This document shows, piece by piece, positions 32,443 to 46,500 of a stretch of DNA of 64,000 nt. Under the pieces are notes generated by a model that did no database searches, was not told the DNA's origin, and worked only from the letters and a program-made list of their open reading frames with translations. Position numbers and translations under genes: made by a program. The DNA comes from Lineus longissimus (taxonomy: Eukaryota; Nemertea; Pilidiophora; Heteronemertea; Lineidae), in assembly GCF_910592395.1 (NCBI RefSeq), contig NC_088312.1:5022001-5086000 (forward strand), in the 5' to 3' direction. Positions within the stretch are counted from its first letter, which is position 1, and the number at the start of each line of letters is the position of its first letter.

Positions 32443-35314
32443 GAAACTTTCTTATGAAACGCATAGAAAATGAAAAAGCGAATTTGAATTTGAAGTGACA
32501 TCGAGAAAATTCAGCAAATCAACAATAGCATTCCGCGACGTTACTATTTATAGCTCACAAGGTCATTTGAATAAGATATTGATGACGTTTTAGTCACGTG
32601 ACAGTCGGACATCGACACTTATTTCTACGCATTTGAGCTTATTTCAAAGTCAATTATCTTTGACTCTGCATTGTTTTTAGCATGAATGATACCATAGAGT
32701 CAGAGAGAGAAATATTCAGAACAATTATATTGTATTTCCAACACTCGGACATGTGCCAGATTGAATCTAACTGCCCTAGTTAGAAAGCCTGAATCCATTA
32801 CGAAACCGCATATTTGTCCAACATTGCCTGTAATTCAGCGATGGGGAAATAGAGGGCAGCAGCTGCAGTGACCTCATTATCGCGGAATGCTATTTCGCGC
32901 AACCCGGGCGCCGGTGCTGCCATCTCGCAGGATTCTGCATAACGACTCGGCGAGGGAAAAGCCGATCATCGATATTCCAACTGAATTCGGAAGGTAACAC
33001 GGCTTATTTGGTATATGTAATCACTCCAGGATTGACGTAGGATACCTAGAGGTCAACATCGTCGATACGAATGACTCTATGGCCGGGTCTATCGGCGCCA
33101 GCGGCCAGGCAGAGGCCGATCATTGTCCGAATGACGGGATGCATGTGTTTTTGTGATATGCATTGCATGCACGCGTGTCACTGTCACGCCCACTCATACG
33201 GGACTTTTTCGGTAGCTTTCTGCTGCTGCTGCGGGACAGGATCAATTACTTACCAATCCGTTCGAACTTCGTTTGTTGGGTATTTCTTTGAGACCCGAGC
33301 AGAACGATGGTTACTGACGACCTCGCCCGCGGGTTTGTTTCGGGTGCAGTGTTCACCATTCATGACGCAACGCTGTCATGATCATGCAACAATGCAAAAT
33401 GCATTATCGAGAATGCCGCTCGTGCTGCGTCAAAACCCGGTTACCATGGTGAAGCTGCTTAACATGAGGGATCAATTTGACGAGACCGGCTCTCGATGAT
33501 GATCAACAATGCAAGTGCGCCTTTCCTATATAATTGGTGCTTTTTAAGGAAGTCACCGGCAGCATAAAGCAAAGATGACGCAGAGGCATATCTCTTTGAT
33601 CCCCTGACCCCCTCCCCTCCAAACGAATTTTTTTCGTTTCTATTGGCTTCACTTTAATTTTGCTACAGCCCCTTATTACTACTAGCGATCATGCTTTCTA
33701 ACAACCGGCCCCTGATGTCTCATCGATCACAATAAAATGCACATTTCAGGTTTAGATGAAGATTGGTGAAGAGAAGACAGGTTAAACAGTCTCAAGGTAA
33801 GTTTTCCGCGAGAACACGTTTCTGTGGAATTTGATTCCTCCTAACCAACACTGTTAGAAATTATGAAGTCGCGGCCGCAAAATTCCTCTGTAGGTTTACA
33901 TACAATAGGCATGTAGACATATATACACAGACATGACAGAATTTCTTTCCCGATGGATTAAAACCCTTTTGTTTCATCAAGAGACGCAGTCATGAAATTT
34001 ATTCAGGGGAATGCCTATGATATGATAAGTAATTGCAGCTAAAAGTCGCCAATAAGCGATTGCAGCGCCTAGTCTGTTGATCGTTCGCAGTTCATTAAAG
34101 TCAGTACGGTACCAGCAACGCTTCAAAGCTGGCGCCTTGATCAATTTCAATATAGCCGGTGGAGAAGTAGAAAATGCCATCCAGAAAAAAGGTGTCATGT
34201 CATTTATATGTATATACTGTATACAGTCGACGTGATGTACGCCCGGTGAAACGTTTTTGAGTGTTTCCGTTTCTGAGTGTGTTCCCCAAATAAAACGTCA
34301 CCAGCACTGAACTCGGACAATTATCATGTTATGTAGCTGAAATATCATCTCTTAATGCCTGTTAAATATCATGCAAATGCGATAGTTTTCGTTGTCTTAC
34401 AATAAACAATATGATATACCTGGAAATGATAACATTTGTTATCGTTCAGTTGTCGTGCCGAGTACATGCATTTGTTCAAACAGCGTCTATTGATTTTTTT
34501 CTTTTGTGAGTCGCCTGCTGCTGGTGTCACATGGTGACATCGAACCTGCAGCACGTGTGGCCTCCGGTTAGCCCTCCGCCAGTTCATATTTCGACATAAT
34601 AGAAACGAGAAGAGACTACGAATCGATGGCCATTGATCCCTAAATTTGCGTCATTAAACATACATGTTGGTTCGCAAATTTCACGAAGAATCCCGATTCG
34701 TGTTTTCAGTTGGGCCTAATAATCCAGACAGTGTACTTTATCAGGTGATTAGACCATGGTTTACATGCAATTTCCAGTGGATAATTGTCTTCTCAGAAAG
34801 GATTTCACGGTATTAAAAAAAACCAAAATATTATTTTGTACACTAAATGTATGCATGTTTCGGCGATCACTACGAGAATAATTCTAAATAAATATAGTTG
34901 ACCTAAATTGAGGAGAACAAGTCTCGCGACCTCGTTATTGATAACCCTGGACTTCCCTGTCGCCCGTTATGTACATGTGTAGTAGAAGTTGGCCCCAATG
35001 TTGGTTTTTGCGGATTTGGAATGAGATTCAGAGTTATAAGATAAAGTTTAAAACGTAGGCCTAATGCTATGTATATACAGGAAAGCTGTAGGCCTATATA
35101 CTGTTAATTATGTTGTGCGAAGCCGTTGCAGTGACGTTGGAGTATAGGGCGAACGACGCTGTAGAATCGAGATTATTCCGTCTTCCCTAGACAATCTCAC
35201 CTCCGCCAATACTATATTCGTCAAAAATGCATTTGTTTTGTTTTTGCTCGACAATGTACATGTAAATGCCAAGTCCGAAAAGCCTGAATTATTGGCATAT
35301 GCCTACATGTGTCG
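32443..35314. other. Intergenic region, partly CpG-rich, no convincing gene
   Basis: The stretch 32880-33500 is richer in CpG than its surroundings and has a 142-codon plus-strand ORF of biased Cys/His/Met composition that I do not believe. A 47-bp segment at 33750-33796 is bounded by a good acceptor (CATTTCAG) and donor (GTAAGT) and could be a non-coding exon. Nothing else was recognised. Confidence 0.4.
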
Positions 35315-35767
35315 GGGTCATCCCTATGTTCCCCGGTACCTATATCCCCCGGTACCTATGTTCCCCCAAGAGGTACCTATGTTCCCCGGTACCTATGTTC
35401 CCCCATATAGTTTTTATGATACAGTGTGTGTACCAATTTAAAGCAAAGGCGCGTGCACCTTGGCCTTTAAGTCACGAAACAATGAATCTATGCTGAGTAA
35501 AAATGTCTTTTAATACAAACAAAAAATACAGAAACCCTGCTTTTTGGGGGATTTCTGGGAATCGCAATTTCCTGGAATTCAGTGACTTCATTCTGTGAGG
35601 TCTTTCCAGGAATTTGTGGAAACAAACCGTATCACAAAAAACACACTTTTCTTTGCGGACATTGGTACCTGGGAAACATAGGTACCGGGGAACATAGGTA
35701 TACCTCATCGGGGAACATAGGTACCTCTTCGGGGAACATAGGTACCGGGGAACATAGGTATGCTCCC
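35315..35767. mobile_element. 453-bp MITE with inverted subterminal arrays of a 16-bp unit
   Basis: The left array (to about 35405) repeats GGTACCTATGTTCCCC. The right array (35663-35762) repeats its reverse complement, GGGGAACATAGGTACC. The extreme ends are also inverted copies (GGGTCATCCCTATGTTCCCC against GGGAGCATACCTATGTTCCC). A 9-bp direct repeat CATGTGTCG flanks it (35306-35314 and 35768-35776), as expected for a target duplication. The core has no coding capacity. An 8-9 bp duplication would fit hAT- or Mutator-like transposases acting in trans; that is inference. Confidence 0.8.
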
Positions 35768-35776
35768 CATGTGTCG

Positions 35777-36028
35777 CTGGCCGCAGACAATAGTTAACAA
35801 CGATAGCCGATATATATTTATGACACAGACATTCAGTGTATGTTTCCTATCGGGATAGGGCAAATATTGATATACAAAAGTACGGATTATTTCTCTACAT
35901 CGATAGTAGAATTATTGCGAACAATTTATAGTGACCGCCCGGGCTTTGTTGATGCTCAAATGTATCATAGTGTGTTCAATAACTCTAATTTCACAGCTCT
36001 CAGACAGTCTTGTGAATATTCGGTGTAT
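35777..36028. other. Spacer between two inverted-array elements
   Basis: About 250 bp of AT-rich sequence with no gene or repeat that I can see. Confidence 0.5.
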
Positions 36029-36931
36029 TCCTGTTTCGCCTAATTCCTTATTCGCCTATTCCTGATTCGCCTAATTCCTGCTTCGCCTATTCCTGTTTCG
36101 CCTAATTCCTGTTACGCCTATTCCCTTTTCGCCTATTCAAATGTATTGCTAACCTCCCCACAGACGTAGGAATATGAACCGTCCTTTATATTTACTATCA
36201 TTAAGAATAAAGTCTGAAATAATGGATTTAGCGACATGTCAATTATTTCAGTATTATTCGGAATAACTTTGGAAAATTACACATAGCTTACATAGGCTTA
36301 TGTTTTAGCTTATTTTAAAAGGCAAGAAATAAAAAAGTAAGAAAGTTTTACCCTTTCATTAGATTTGAGAAATGTTTCTTAGGCCTGCATTTTACATGTA
36401 CATGTATATTGTGGATCCTCTTTCTTTTGTCTTAGTCAGTAACTGGCTTCTTTTTTTAAAGAATACCTATAGCTACATTGTTCTTTATTATGACATGGGT
36501 TTTACAGCTGATTTTGATCAAATAATTATGAGAATCTACAGTATTATGTATTTTTATCAAAAACTCATGAATTCCTGTTTTTATAAAATAAACGACTGCT
36601 TTACTCTATTTAATCCGTATTAGTTTTTACTGTGTGTCAGTATGGTCCTATGGTCAAATAAGTCCCGGACTGTCCCCGCTTTCAAGGTGACTCTTTCAAA
36701 ACGGTCATGGCATGGTTTGTTAACAAAGTTGATGGCATTTGATTAGTCAAATTGTCAACATCATCCAATTGTCCCCTCACATTTTCCCCATAAAATGGAC
36801 ATGCATCCCTAAGGTTCCCCGTGGGAGAGTCGATTTATTGTAGGGGTACTAGAAAGTAGGCGAAACAGGAAGTAGGCGAAACAGGAAATAGGCCAAACAG
36901 GAATAGGAGAAACAGGATTAGGCGAAACAGG
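36029..36931. mobile_element. 0.9-kb element flanked by inverted arrays of a 16-bp unit
   Basis: The left array (36029 to about 36137) has about seven copies of CCTGTTTCGCCTAATT or close variants. The right array (about 36854-36931) has about five copies of the reverse complement, AATTAGGCGAAACAGG. The core is AT-rich without a transposase. I could not identify a target duplication. Architecture parallels the element at 35315-35767, but the unit sequence is unrelated. Confidence 0.65.
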
Positions 36932-39900
36932 CATACATTTAATACTCAAGCCAGGTGACAAAAAGGCGCACGATCGTTCGATTAATTTACATTCAATGTT
37001 AAGTGATGGACAAAACATCATCTGTTTCAGCTTGCCTTTCGTTTCGATTTCGTGGTAAATCGAACGGATCAGTGAAACTTTGGTATATACATGGTATTGT
37101 ACTGTTGAATGCGTCGGAATTCGCATACACATATGCGAAACAATAGGAAACTCCGTACATTACCATATTGATCGTTGCCTTCCGAGAGTTCTGAAGTATT
37201 CATCTGGGCCGCGGATATATTTTCCATTGCTTTTCTTTATATAGGCCTGCGTGAATCGGGATTAAGTGACAGTTGGAAATGATCTGGAGTGCCTCTCATC
37301 AAGGATGCTCATGTCAGATAGCAGATATCAGTTTTAAATGAACTTCCGATGTACGTACACTTTTGGTAAGATTTCGCAACATTCATCCGCATGTCAACAT
37401 GAAAGAGTACAAAATGCGAATTTTGAATTTCGAGTCAAAGAAATGACATATGTCATTAATGAACCGTTCGTAGTTCGTTAGGAGTGCAGCCTCCTATCAT
37501 ATTTTGAAATATGTGATTGTGCACACTGAAGCCATACTCAAGAAACCAACAAGTCTCGTACTGGACTAGTGTTTGCGTAACCTCATCAAATGGGAAAAAA
37601 AACAATAATGTTGAATGAAGAGTAACTTACAATATTCCATTTTATTTATTCCAAACGTGTCACAAAAATAATACATACATAGTTTTAAATGGGAAAATTA
37701 AATCTACAATCTAAACGGCCGTTTAAAAAAATCAATCGGAGAAAAATATTTTTGATTGGTCTGGTTTTATAGTCATGTTGATGCATTTCCTTGATAACCA
37801 ACCAATAATCAAGACACACCATTCATATGATGTAAGGTAAAGTCAGTGATACAATTATGGCACCCTTCAGTGTGGAAAACAGCTAGCAGTACACATTAGA
37901 TGAGCTGAAAGGGGTGGATGTCAACCTGATGCATAGTTGTACCAAGGGCAAACACTGATAATTTGTTTTGGGGAATCTCGTGGCAACATATTTCAGTTTA
38001 ACTCAAGTTGTCATCCCTACGGTAAGAAATTTCCAATGTACATGTATAATCAGTTGGACAAAACTTGGCATGTGAAAGATGGGGTGACCAATGCAGATTG
38101 TTATTCACCACTTCCCAAGTAGAATGAGGTTGTTCCAATGCAGCAGATGCTAACACTGATAATACGAAAGCTTGTAAAATGTGAGAGAATTTCGACAACA
38201 GCCGCACTTATCGCTAAACTTTCAACAAAAGACGACAGACCAAATACAAAATGTTACATCAATTACATAGCGTACAACAATGTATGCAGGACACTAATTA
38301 CGCAGCTTGGGAAGTTCCGGACGGAAACGCGGTGTATAAACAACGCGCCAATAATGATGGCAATACATGTAGTACAAATATAGTTTGGCAGATTCGAGTT
38401 CAATTATCATTATGTTAGCCCACATTTACATTTGGTACTTATATATATGCATCGACAGTTTGACATACAAATCATGCTATAGTATACATCGTAGTGAATG
38501 ATATTAATTCCTGGGGATACTAAAATGTAGTAAACGCTGGCTGTTCGTGTTACATTAAACGCTGTTGCTTCGCTGAGCCTGCTTGCCGCGGTCCTACCTG
38601 CCATCAAACTGTACTGGGTTTATTAAGAAATCTGGGGCCCTTTCCACATCATTATAAGCGAGTCACGATGACGATAGGACTGAAATCATCTCAAAACGAT
38701 GTCAATTTTTATTTACCTGCAGGACATTAAAAAAATCGATGTACAAACGAACGGACCACGCCTTTTAAGGAAGTCATCTGAAAAATCGGCGGTGTCTCAA
38801 CTTATCGACTCCATGCATAATTACAAACTACAAAACAGCTACAACCATATACGAGCTAAAACGAGACTCACACATTGGAACAACACATTTCGCAACAACA
38901 AGTGGATCACGCACATTGCAACTGGAATTTAGATAAAATTCTAATATAAGAATATGGTTTGTGATCATGTTTCAAATACGTCAATTTTAAACCCAAATTG
39001 ACATCGTGACTAACCAAAACATCCTGAAATACTTGCAAGTATCTGATATTTAGGTTTTTATTTTGATGAAATAATTTCAGGTTATGATTTGAATATAAAA
39101 TGATTCCAAGATTGCAACGTAATTATCTCATACACTAAATATGCCCTAGCATCGCACCAACTTCCCCGTTGCAAGTTGAACATGCATAAAAAACAACTAG
39201 TGGACAAATCTGCGTGCTGACCACCGCAGTATTTACATGCTTAAGGTATCCATCATCACAACGAGTCAATAACACAGTGATCTCAATTATCAGTGGGCAC
39301 CAAAGTTAGTGACGGTGAAATAATCTCGATATGTTACAATGCTTAGACAGACCTAATTACTGTAATGCATGCATTTTTATTTCGCCAGAGGCCCACTAGT
39401 GGCACGGGTTCGGCTATTCAGTTAAACACAGATACAGTAATTACTAAATCAAGCAATTGACTTCAGGAAAATGTAACAAAATGCGCATCGCTGAATGCCT
39501 CTCCCAAATGTGTAAAGTTTTGAATCTTTCTTCTCATCTTGCACCAAAAATTAATGTCTCGAAATGCATACATGTACTTTACAGTTGAACACAATCACGT
39601 ACAGCACAAGGAAAAATCTGGTTGGTAGATAAATAAATGAATAAATAAATAAATTTTGAAAAATAAAAACGAACGAACTCTCTCCACAGGACCAATGTGG
39701 AAGAGACTTATTAAATGTACTAGATGAACAAACACTTGGACCCCTGGCGCTGACAAATAAAGTGGTATTATTACGAATTATTATACATTTTCCGTATCCA
39801 CAGAGAGGAAGTAACTAGATCAATCAACACGGAATAAAAATCCCTTCAAACCAGCACCTCAAATGTATGAGGTTTATATTAGCCAAATTATACACTCATT

Positions 39901-40535
39901 ACTTCAAATTAAATAATAATAAGGGCGAGAGATATACGCTCCATATTGCATGGCTGTATTCGTTCGTGACAGGATACAAAGAATGCTCTGACTCACTGGA
40001 CCACATATATGATATCAACAAAATTGTATTTCGTGTTCAAAATGTTATTTGCAAATGCTAATTAAGCTTACCGGTACATTTACATGTAGCTCGAAATCTT
40101 TACAGTCAAATATATTTCGAAACACACAGGAGACAATTCAACTTCAAACGTACATGCAATCAACCAGCCGGAGTTTAGGACGTTCTCTCAGAGACAAGCA
40201 TATTGTATGTTGGACATAAAACATTTACTGCACGACAATATGACCGACTTAGTAATACACGTAGTTCATTTCAGCCACTTAAAACCTACATAAGATAATT
40301 TACACTTGCGGCCGACTGTTCAACATTTTCAAGATACTGAGTTCTCGTTTTTCAGAGCAAAGCCAATCCTGCAAGAAAGGCCCTGGGCAAATGTTTAGGC
40401 ATTTATGAAAGACGTGCATTGCATCAAATTTCCATTTTAATGGCTGTACTTGCCATAGCGTATTTCGAAAACATTGAACCAATTAGAGTATGCAACAATC
40501 ATCTCATATTTGGCATGTCAAACATGATGGTGTAG
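36932..40535. other. Region downstream of paralogue 3
   Basis: Presumably holds the 3' UTR of the minus-strand gene that stops at 40536. Several TTTATT words (AATAAA on the minus strand; the nearest near 39376) could be poly(A) signals. An AATA-type microsatellite is at 39630-39653. No further gene was seen. Confidence 0.4.
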
Positions 40536-43500
40536 CTATACTGGGAGTGGGTGGTTTGATTTGAGTCGTATGTCCTCCAAAGCTTTTTGCTGCGCTCTCA
40601 AGAGCTCCTTCAGCTTGTAGACGCGTTCCTCCTGTGGACTTTGAATTCTACTAGACTCCTTTGCCTGTCTATCTTCGCGTTTCGGCGTCTTGTCCTTACC
40701 ACTAGACTGCGTTTTGTCCTTAGCACTAGACTGTGTGTTGTCCCTACCGATATACCGCGTCTTGTCCTTACCAATATACCGTGTCTTGTCTTTGTCATTC
40801 GACTGCGTCTTGCCCTTACCAGCAGCGTGTGTTCTGTCTTTACTACCAGACTGTGTCTTCTCCTTCCTACCAGACTGCTGGGTCTCTTTTTCACCAGGCC
40901 GCTGCTTCCCCGAATCAACAACGTGACTAGACGACGATGAATGAGATTTTATGAACTGTAAACTTTCGAAGATGTTCCTCTCCGAACTAGGAGTGGAATC
41001 ACCCCCTGACTCGGACTTAAAGTCATACATATCAGGCACCCGAGAATAAAGCTTAGGTGGTCTTTTCTTGCCGACCCGCCCCTCCTTAATGTTAGTTTTC
41101 TTATACTCCTTGTCACGCTTATGTTTCTTTTTTGACTTATGTTCCCTTTCCCTTCTTTGCGATTTATGGTCTGAATAAGGCTTTCGCGATTTATGAGCAG
41201 AATCTTTTTTTCGCGATTTAACGTCAAAGTCTACTTTTCGCGATTTTTCTTCTAAATCGGTTTTTGGCGGTTTGTAATCCGGGTCCGCCATTCGCGATTT
41301 ATTTTCAAGATTCGCTTTGTCTGATTTCTGACGGTGATCGTACTTCCTATCGTGGACCGTTTTCCTGACTTTGTGTCCCAATTCCAATGCTCTCGACTTA
41401 TGTTCAAAGTCAATCGCTTTGTCAGAGCCCTGGGTACCACTGTTCGACCTTTTCAGTGAACTCCCCCTGGAGCCAGATCGTTTCCGCTTCTTGCCTTTCT
41501 TACTCTTTATCTTATCTCCAACATGAAAGGATTCTACAGAAGAGCAACCAGTGGTATCCTTCCTGCTGCGCTTACTGCTATCTTTGCCAGAAATCAGCAA
41601 ACTGTCCAAAATGTCTTTAGAAAGTTCCACATTTTCCTCGGCAGGTTTTTCACCAAAGAACGCCTGTTCGAATCGTTTGATAGCATTGATAAGAGCCCGG
41701 ACTCTGGATTCGTCGTACGATTCACAGGTTTGACAGGCATGGTGTCCACAGCCCTTAGATTTCTTACGCATTCTTACCGGTCTGCCTTTTTCATCAAGGG
41801 CAGCCTCCTTTGAGGGCCCCGGACTACCATCTTCGGAGTCCGATGAATCCGGATCCGTGATAATCATACCAAGCTTAGATTTCCCCATATTTCTCCACGG
41901 TTTGCGACGGATATTTACACTAGCCCTACCCTTAAGATAACCACTGACGTCCCTTAAATTAACAGAGCTGTCTTTCACCCCAAATGAAGCCAAGTTTATT
42001 TCTGACCCCGCACTGCAGCTGTCATTGAAACACTTAGTGCCTTCCCTCTCACTATCTGAACAGGATATTCGATCCTCATCGAACTCCTGAATGCCTTGGT
42101 CACTTGTGTAATACAACTCGTTGTTTGTACTCTCAATGATGTCTTTATAAAAGTCAATATCGCTGTCCTTGATAGGTTCGTCACCCTCAGTAACTATCTC
42201 GATTGTTGCAGTTTCCTTACGAACTTCATCAATACATTCAGTGACAAGAGTCTCACACTCAGTGACAGAAGTCTCTCCCACAATTTCTACAGCATGTCTG
42301 AGTGCAGTTTCAATAAGAGCTTCCTCCAGACATTCGGTATCATCCCTCGTATCCACGGCTGAAGCGTCGGTTTCCTTTTGACTTTCTCTTACCTCGGTCT
42401 CCAACTGATGACATTCGCTCGAACCAATCTGCACCACATCCGCACTTACGTTTTCGTTTTCCAATGCACACTGGCCTATATCTTCCGCCTCTTCACTTGA
42501 AATGTCGATGTCGTTCCCCTCTTGAATTCCACTTCCCCTTTCACTATCAACAACCTCTTGTCCTGCACTTTCGTTTTCCTCCACAACCTCGTTAACATCA
42601 TTTACTTCACGAATTTCATTGTTTTCATTGTTACAGGCGCCCGCTTTTAGTCCGTCACATTCACCAACCAACTCGGGTGACCTTGACTCTTCAGCCTTAT
42701 CAGAGTCACTTTCAGATTTAGTGTCGTCTGCAGCAGTAGTTTCACACACAACCTCAGCTGCGGGGCTGTGTGGGATCTCTATGTCAAGGGCGACATAGTC
42801 GTTTTCTAAGTTACAAATTTGCGGCACACAAATGTCAGTATCAACAGAGTTCTCCTGTTCTATTGTTTGCTCTAACGGACCGTTCGATGCGCCCTCTGGT
42901 TGGTCCTCTTCTTTAAAACTAGGCTCAGAAATAGGGACGGCTGCACTGTCTTCCTCCACGGTTTCGAAAGCACCGCAGTCGGCAACGAGATCTAATTCAG
43001 TAAATGTTTGGACAGTTATATGATCACTGTCCTTGTCATTAATGTCAGCGGTCACTAAAACAGTATTAGCAGTTTCAGTAACAGCACCTATTGGCACAGC
43101 GGACTGCACATGTTCGTTGCTATCGCTCAGCACAGCCGGTATGCTATTCTCCAGTGTTACTGTGGAACAGTTCTCCTCTGCGCCAACAACACCATTCACA
43201 GTATTTCTTAGTAGCTCGCCTATGCTATCAGTACACGGTAAAACGTTTTGATTTGCTATATCTACAGTCGTACATTCACCACTATGCACGGGCTTACCTT
43301 CTGGACGTGTACACGCAGGAACAGGACCAACCGTTCTCGGTTCAGTTCCGATCAATCCTTTGAGTAATTCTATAGCCTCCGAGCCGGGAACACTGTTTAC
43401 AGCACAATCACTCTGAATTTCATCCACGCTGGGTTCGTCGTTAAAGCTTTTTGGTGGTTCCTTGGCGGTAAGATGGCCTCCATTTGCAAAAGATTCGATT

Positions 43501-46500
43501 CCGCTGCAGCCGACAGTGGCGACACACTCCTCCATGGTATTTCCAACGAACTGTTCAGCGCCAACCGAACTCTTGCCAACGATATTCTGCTTAGCATATG
43601 TTAATGTCCCACTCTTATCAGAGACGCGTTCCTTGTCCAATCGATTGAGATAGTGTACATACGGGTCGTTGTCCAGTCGAGTTGATCGCCTGGGCATTAT
43701 TGTGAGCTTCGTGCCCCAACACAGTTCTGCGAGCTTCCTGGTTTTTCGCGGTCTCTTGCCTATTGACGTGGCTTGCCTATCGGCCATACCACGCGCACAT
43801 ACTCTGAATCGATTATTTTTCCTGTGTGTGGAGGCACAGCTGACGGAGTGCTGTAGTAATTCAGTACTGTCGCTATGACTACATTGGTTATGCGGGCACA
43901 CAGCTGGACATTTCATCGGCATAGAGTTAGGAAGAGATCTATAATAACCACGTATATTGATATGTTTACCGTCACGATATTTTCCACTGTTGATTTTCCT
44001 CACATTACTTTCGTTACCTGGCAGAGGGCAATCAAAATTAAAACGCTTTGGAGCTGAACTGTTGTCTTCATTTATCGGGTATTGGTGGATTTGCTGCGTG
44101 TTGGCTGTTAATGGTATTGTTTCCATGGTAGGTTGCATCTCGTTGCACATTGTATAATGGCCCGAACCGTCGCTAGACACGCCTGAATAGACAAATTCTT
44201 GATCCCTGCTTGGTTTCTCATCTATTTGTGACTTGCTGTCCCATTCCTTCTCAGTTCCAGTTTGATACAGTTCATTTAAAGCCGATATAATACCAATTCG
44301 CGTTTCCCCTACGCTGTTTCCCAAACTTCTTTGACCACGTTCGCGTTCCGAATAATAAGCCCGATATGGACTCCTAGCGCCATCTCTCGATCTGTTGCCA
44401 TCAGCAGATCCTCTCCTTCGATTGGATTCAAAACTGTTGCGTTTGTTTTGTGCCATATGTTGACGGATCCAACGACGCTTCAACGGCGACATAGGCCTAC
44501 GAGGCACTGATTGACGCGAGTATTTGCCCTGTATGTCAACTTTGAAGGCATGAGTACTCTTAACCAGCTGCTGTTCAACAGCCAATCGGCCACTTTCCTT
44601 ATCAATGTCTACAGTAGTGCGATTTTCAGTTTTTGGAGTGGTGCATTCTCCTGATTTGAAAACATTTCCACAACTATTTTGCTCACATTTCGATGATTTT
44701 TCAATTTCAGAATTTCCGAGATGGTGCGGGTGACTTAACATATGGTTTTTTAAGCTTGAATTCTGAGTTCGTTCGAGAGTATCTGAGTTCGCAAAGCCTC
44801 GGTTAAGATCTTTGTCATTGTTTGTTCCAAGCCCGTAAAGTTGGTTGGTTGGCATCTCTTTAACCGAACTGTTTGTGTCAATGTTAGTGTGCGTAGGAAA
44901 TATTTCAGCATATTTTCCCGGCTTTAAGTATTCGCCGTTTGGAAAATCAATGACAAGGTTGTCCTCAGGTTCGCCATATTTTTCATGATCATCACCTTTC
45001 GCGCCTTCCATGTCTACCCCACTGTCTTCCGACCCAGTCGATGTTTTTCTCATAGGAAAGGCCACGCGGTGCCCTGAAAGAATTTTGGCCAGCTGCTTCT
45101 TGACCTTTTCCTTTGCCTCATCACCACTGCCCATTGAGGGCAAATCGTGTCCCTTCTTGCCATTTGATTGTGTAGACGCAAAGTCGGGTCCGGCCATCTC
45201 ACTGACGCTTGGTAGTCTGAATTGTTGTTGTTCATCTGACCTCCGATTCATATTACACGCCGTCTCTCGTCTTGGTTTAACAAGAGGAGTCAACACCCTG
45301 GCCTCCTCGTCATCAGAATCGTTGAAATCGCCGCAGATGATTGAAAAAGTGTTCGGTGAGACCTCGTCTTCGTCACATTCGTCGACCCATGGACGGCATA
45401 TCTTACTCACGTAAAGAAGCCCAGTCCCGCTGTCGGACGGCCGGTTATCAGAAACTTCATGACACGGAGAGACAACGTTAGAGGCTTGATGACCACCGAA
45501 GTCACGATCTACCTGTTTATCGGTTGGTACCACAGGTTCACTTTTCGGACGCGACGTTGCATCTTCTGTTATGCCGGTCCATGTTTTTGCGGCTGGTGCC
45601 TGATGTAGGTGTCTGGGACTCGTAAAAAGTTGCGTGGTCGTCGCTTGTTTTTCATCGTTTGAGCTGCCAAATTCAACCCTAATGGCTGCCAACGCATTTT
45701 GATTGGCAGCCGTCGTATCTTCATCGCTCGTTTCTGTAAGAGATGCAGTGTTAGTTAGGGAACACCCAGTAAGCGAGGTTGGCTTGGATGTACCTTCCCC
45801 CACTTTCTTATGTGCATGTACTGGTATGGAGTATTTCGAATGCGAGATCGGATTTTTGTCGCTGGTTATTTCTTTAGTATTACCGACGGTTTGAATAGAA
45901 GGGGTTGGAAAAACAGGTTTCTCGCCAGGATTCGAAGACCTTCTTAATACAACTTTTAAACTCCCGGGGCGTATCGATGCAGGCTGGCATAGCTGCCACG
46001 TGTCTGCATTAGCTTTCGCGATTGTATCCGTTTTAGGAGTTGTCTTTCTCGAAACATTTTTATTCAAAGTCAAAGGCCGATTGCCAGATTTTTGTTCTTG
46101 ATGTTTGTTCAGTGCATCAAAGAAACCGTTTTTTGAGAAATCTAAAGGTTCAAACACTTCCTCATCAGACCACTGCGATAATACAGTCTTAATATCGCAT
46201 TCGCCACCAGGGAGAATATTCTCAGTTGTAAACAGAGCTGTTAAACCCGAATCAGACGCAGTAGATTGCTTACCATATCTAAACTTTCGGTCGGCCTCCC
46301 GCAAAAGCTTTGACGATTTTGTAAAGTCCAGTGGCTGCGAATCATCGTTCTGTAGAGTTGATACCATATGGTAGTCACTGTTCGCGCAGAAATCATTCTT
46401 TTGGCCGGCTAAGCTGTAGACAGACTCAATCTTCAACGGCGGGCCTTCATTTCCCAGCAGCATCTCTCGTTTACTGCCTTCATTCCCCATCTTGTTACCT

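Noticed and set aside
33071-33499. 142-codon plus-strand ORF
   Set aside because: Biased Cys/His/Met composition, no domain and no splice context; it probably arises because the local CpG-rich sequence has few stops.
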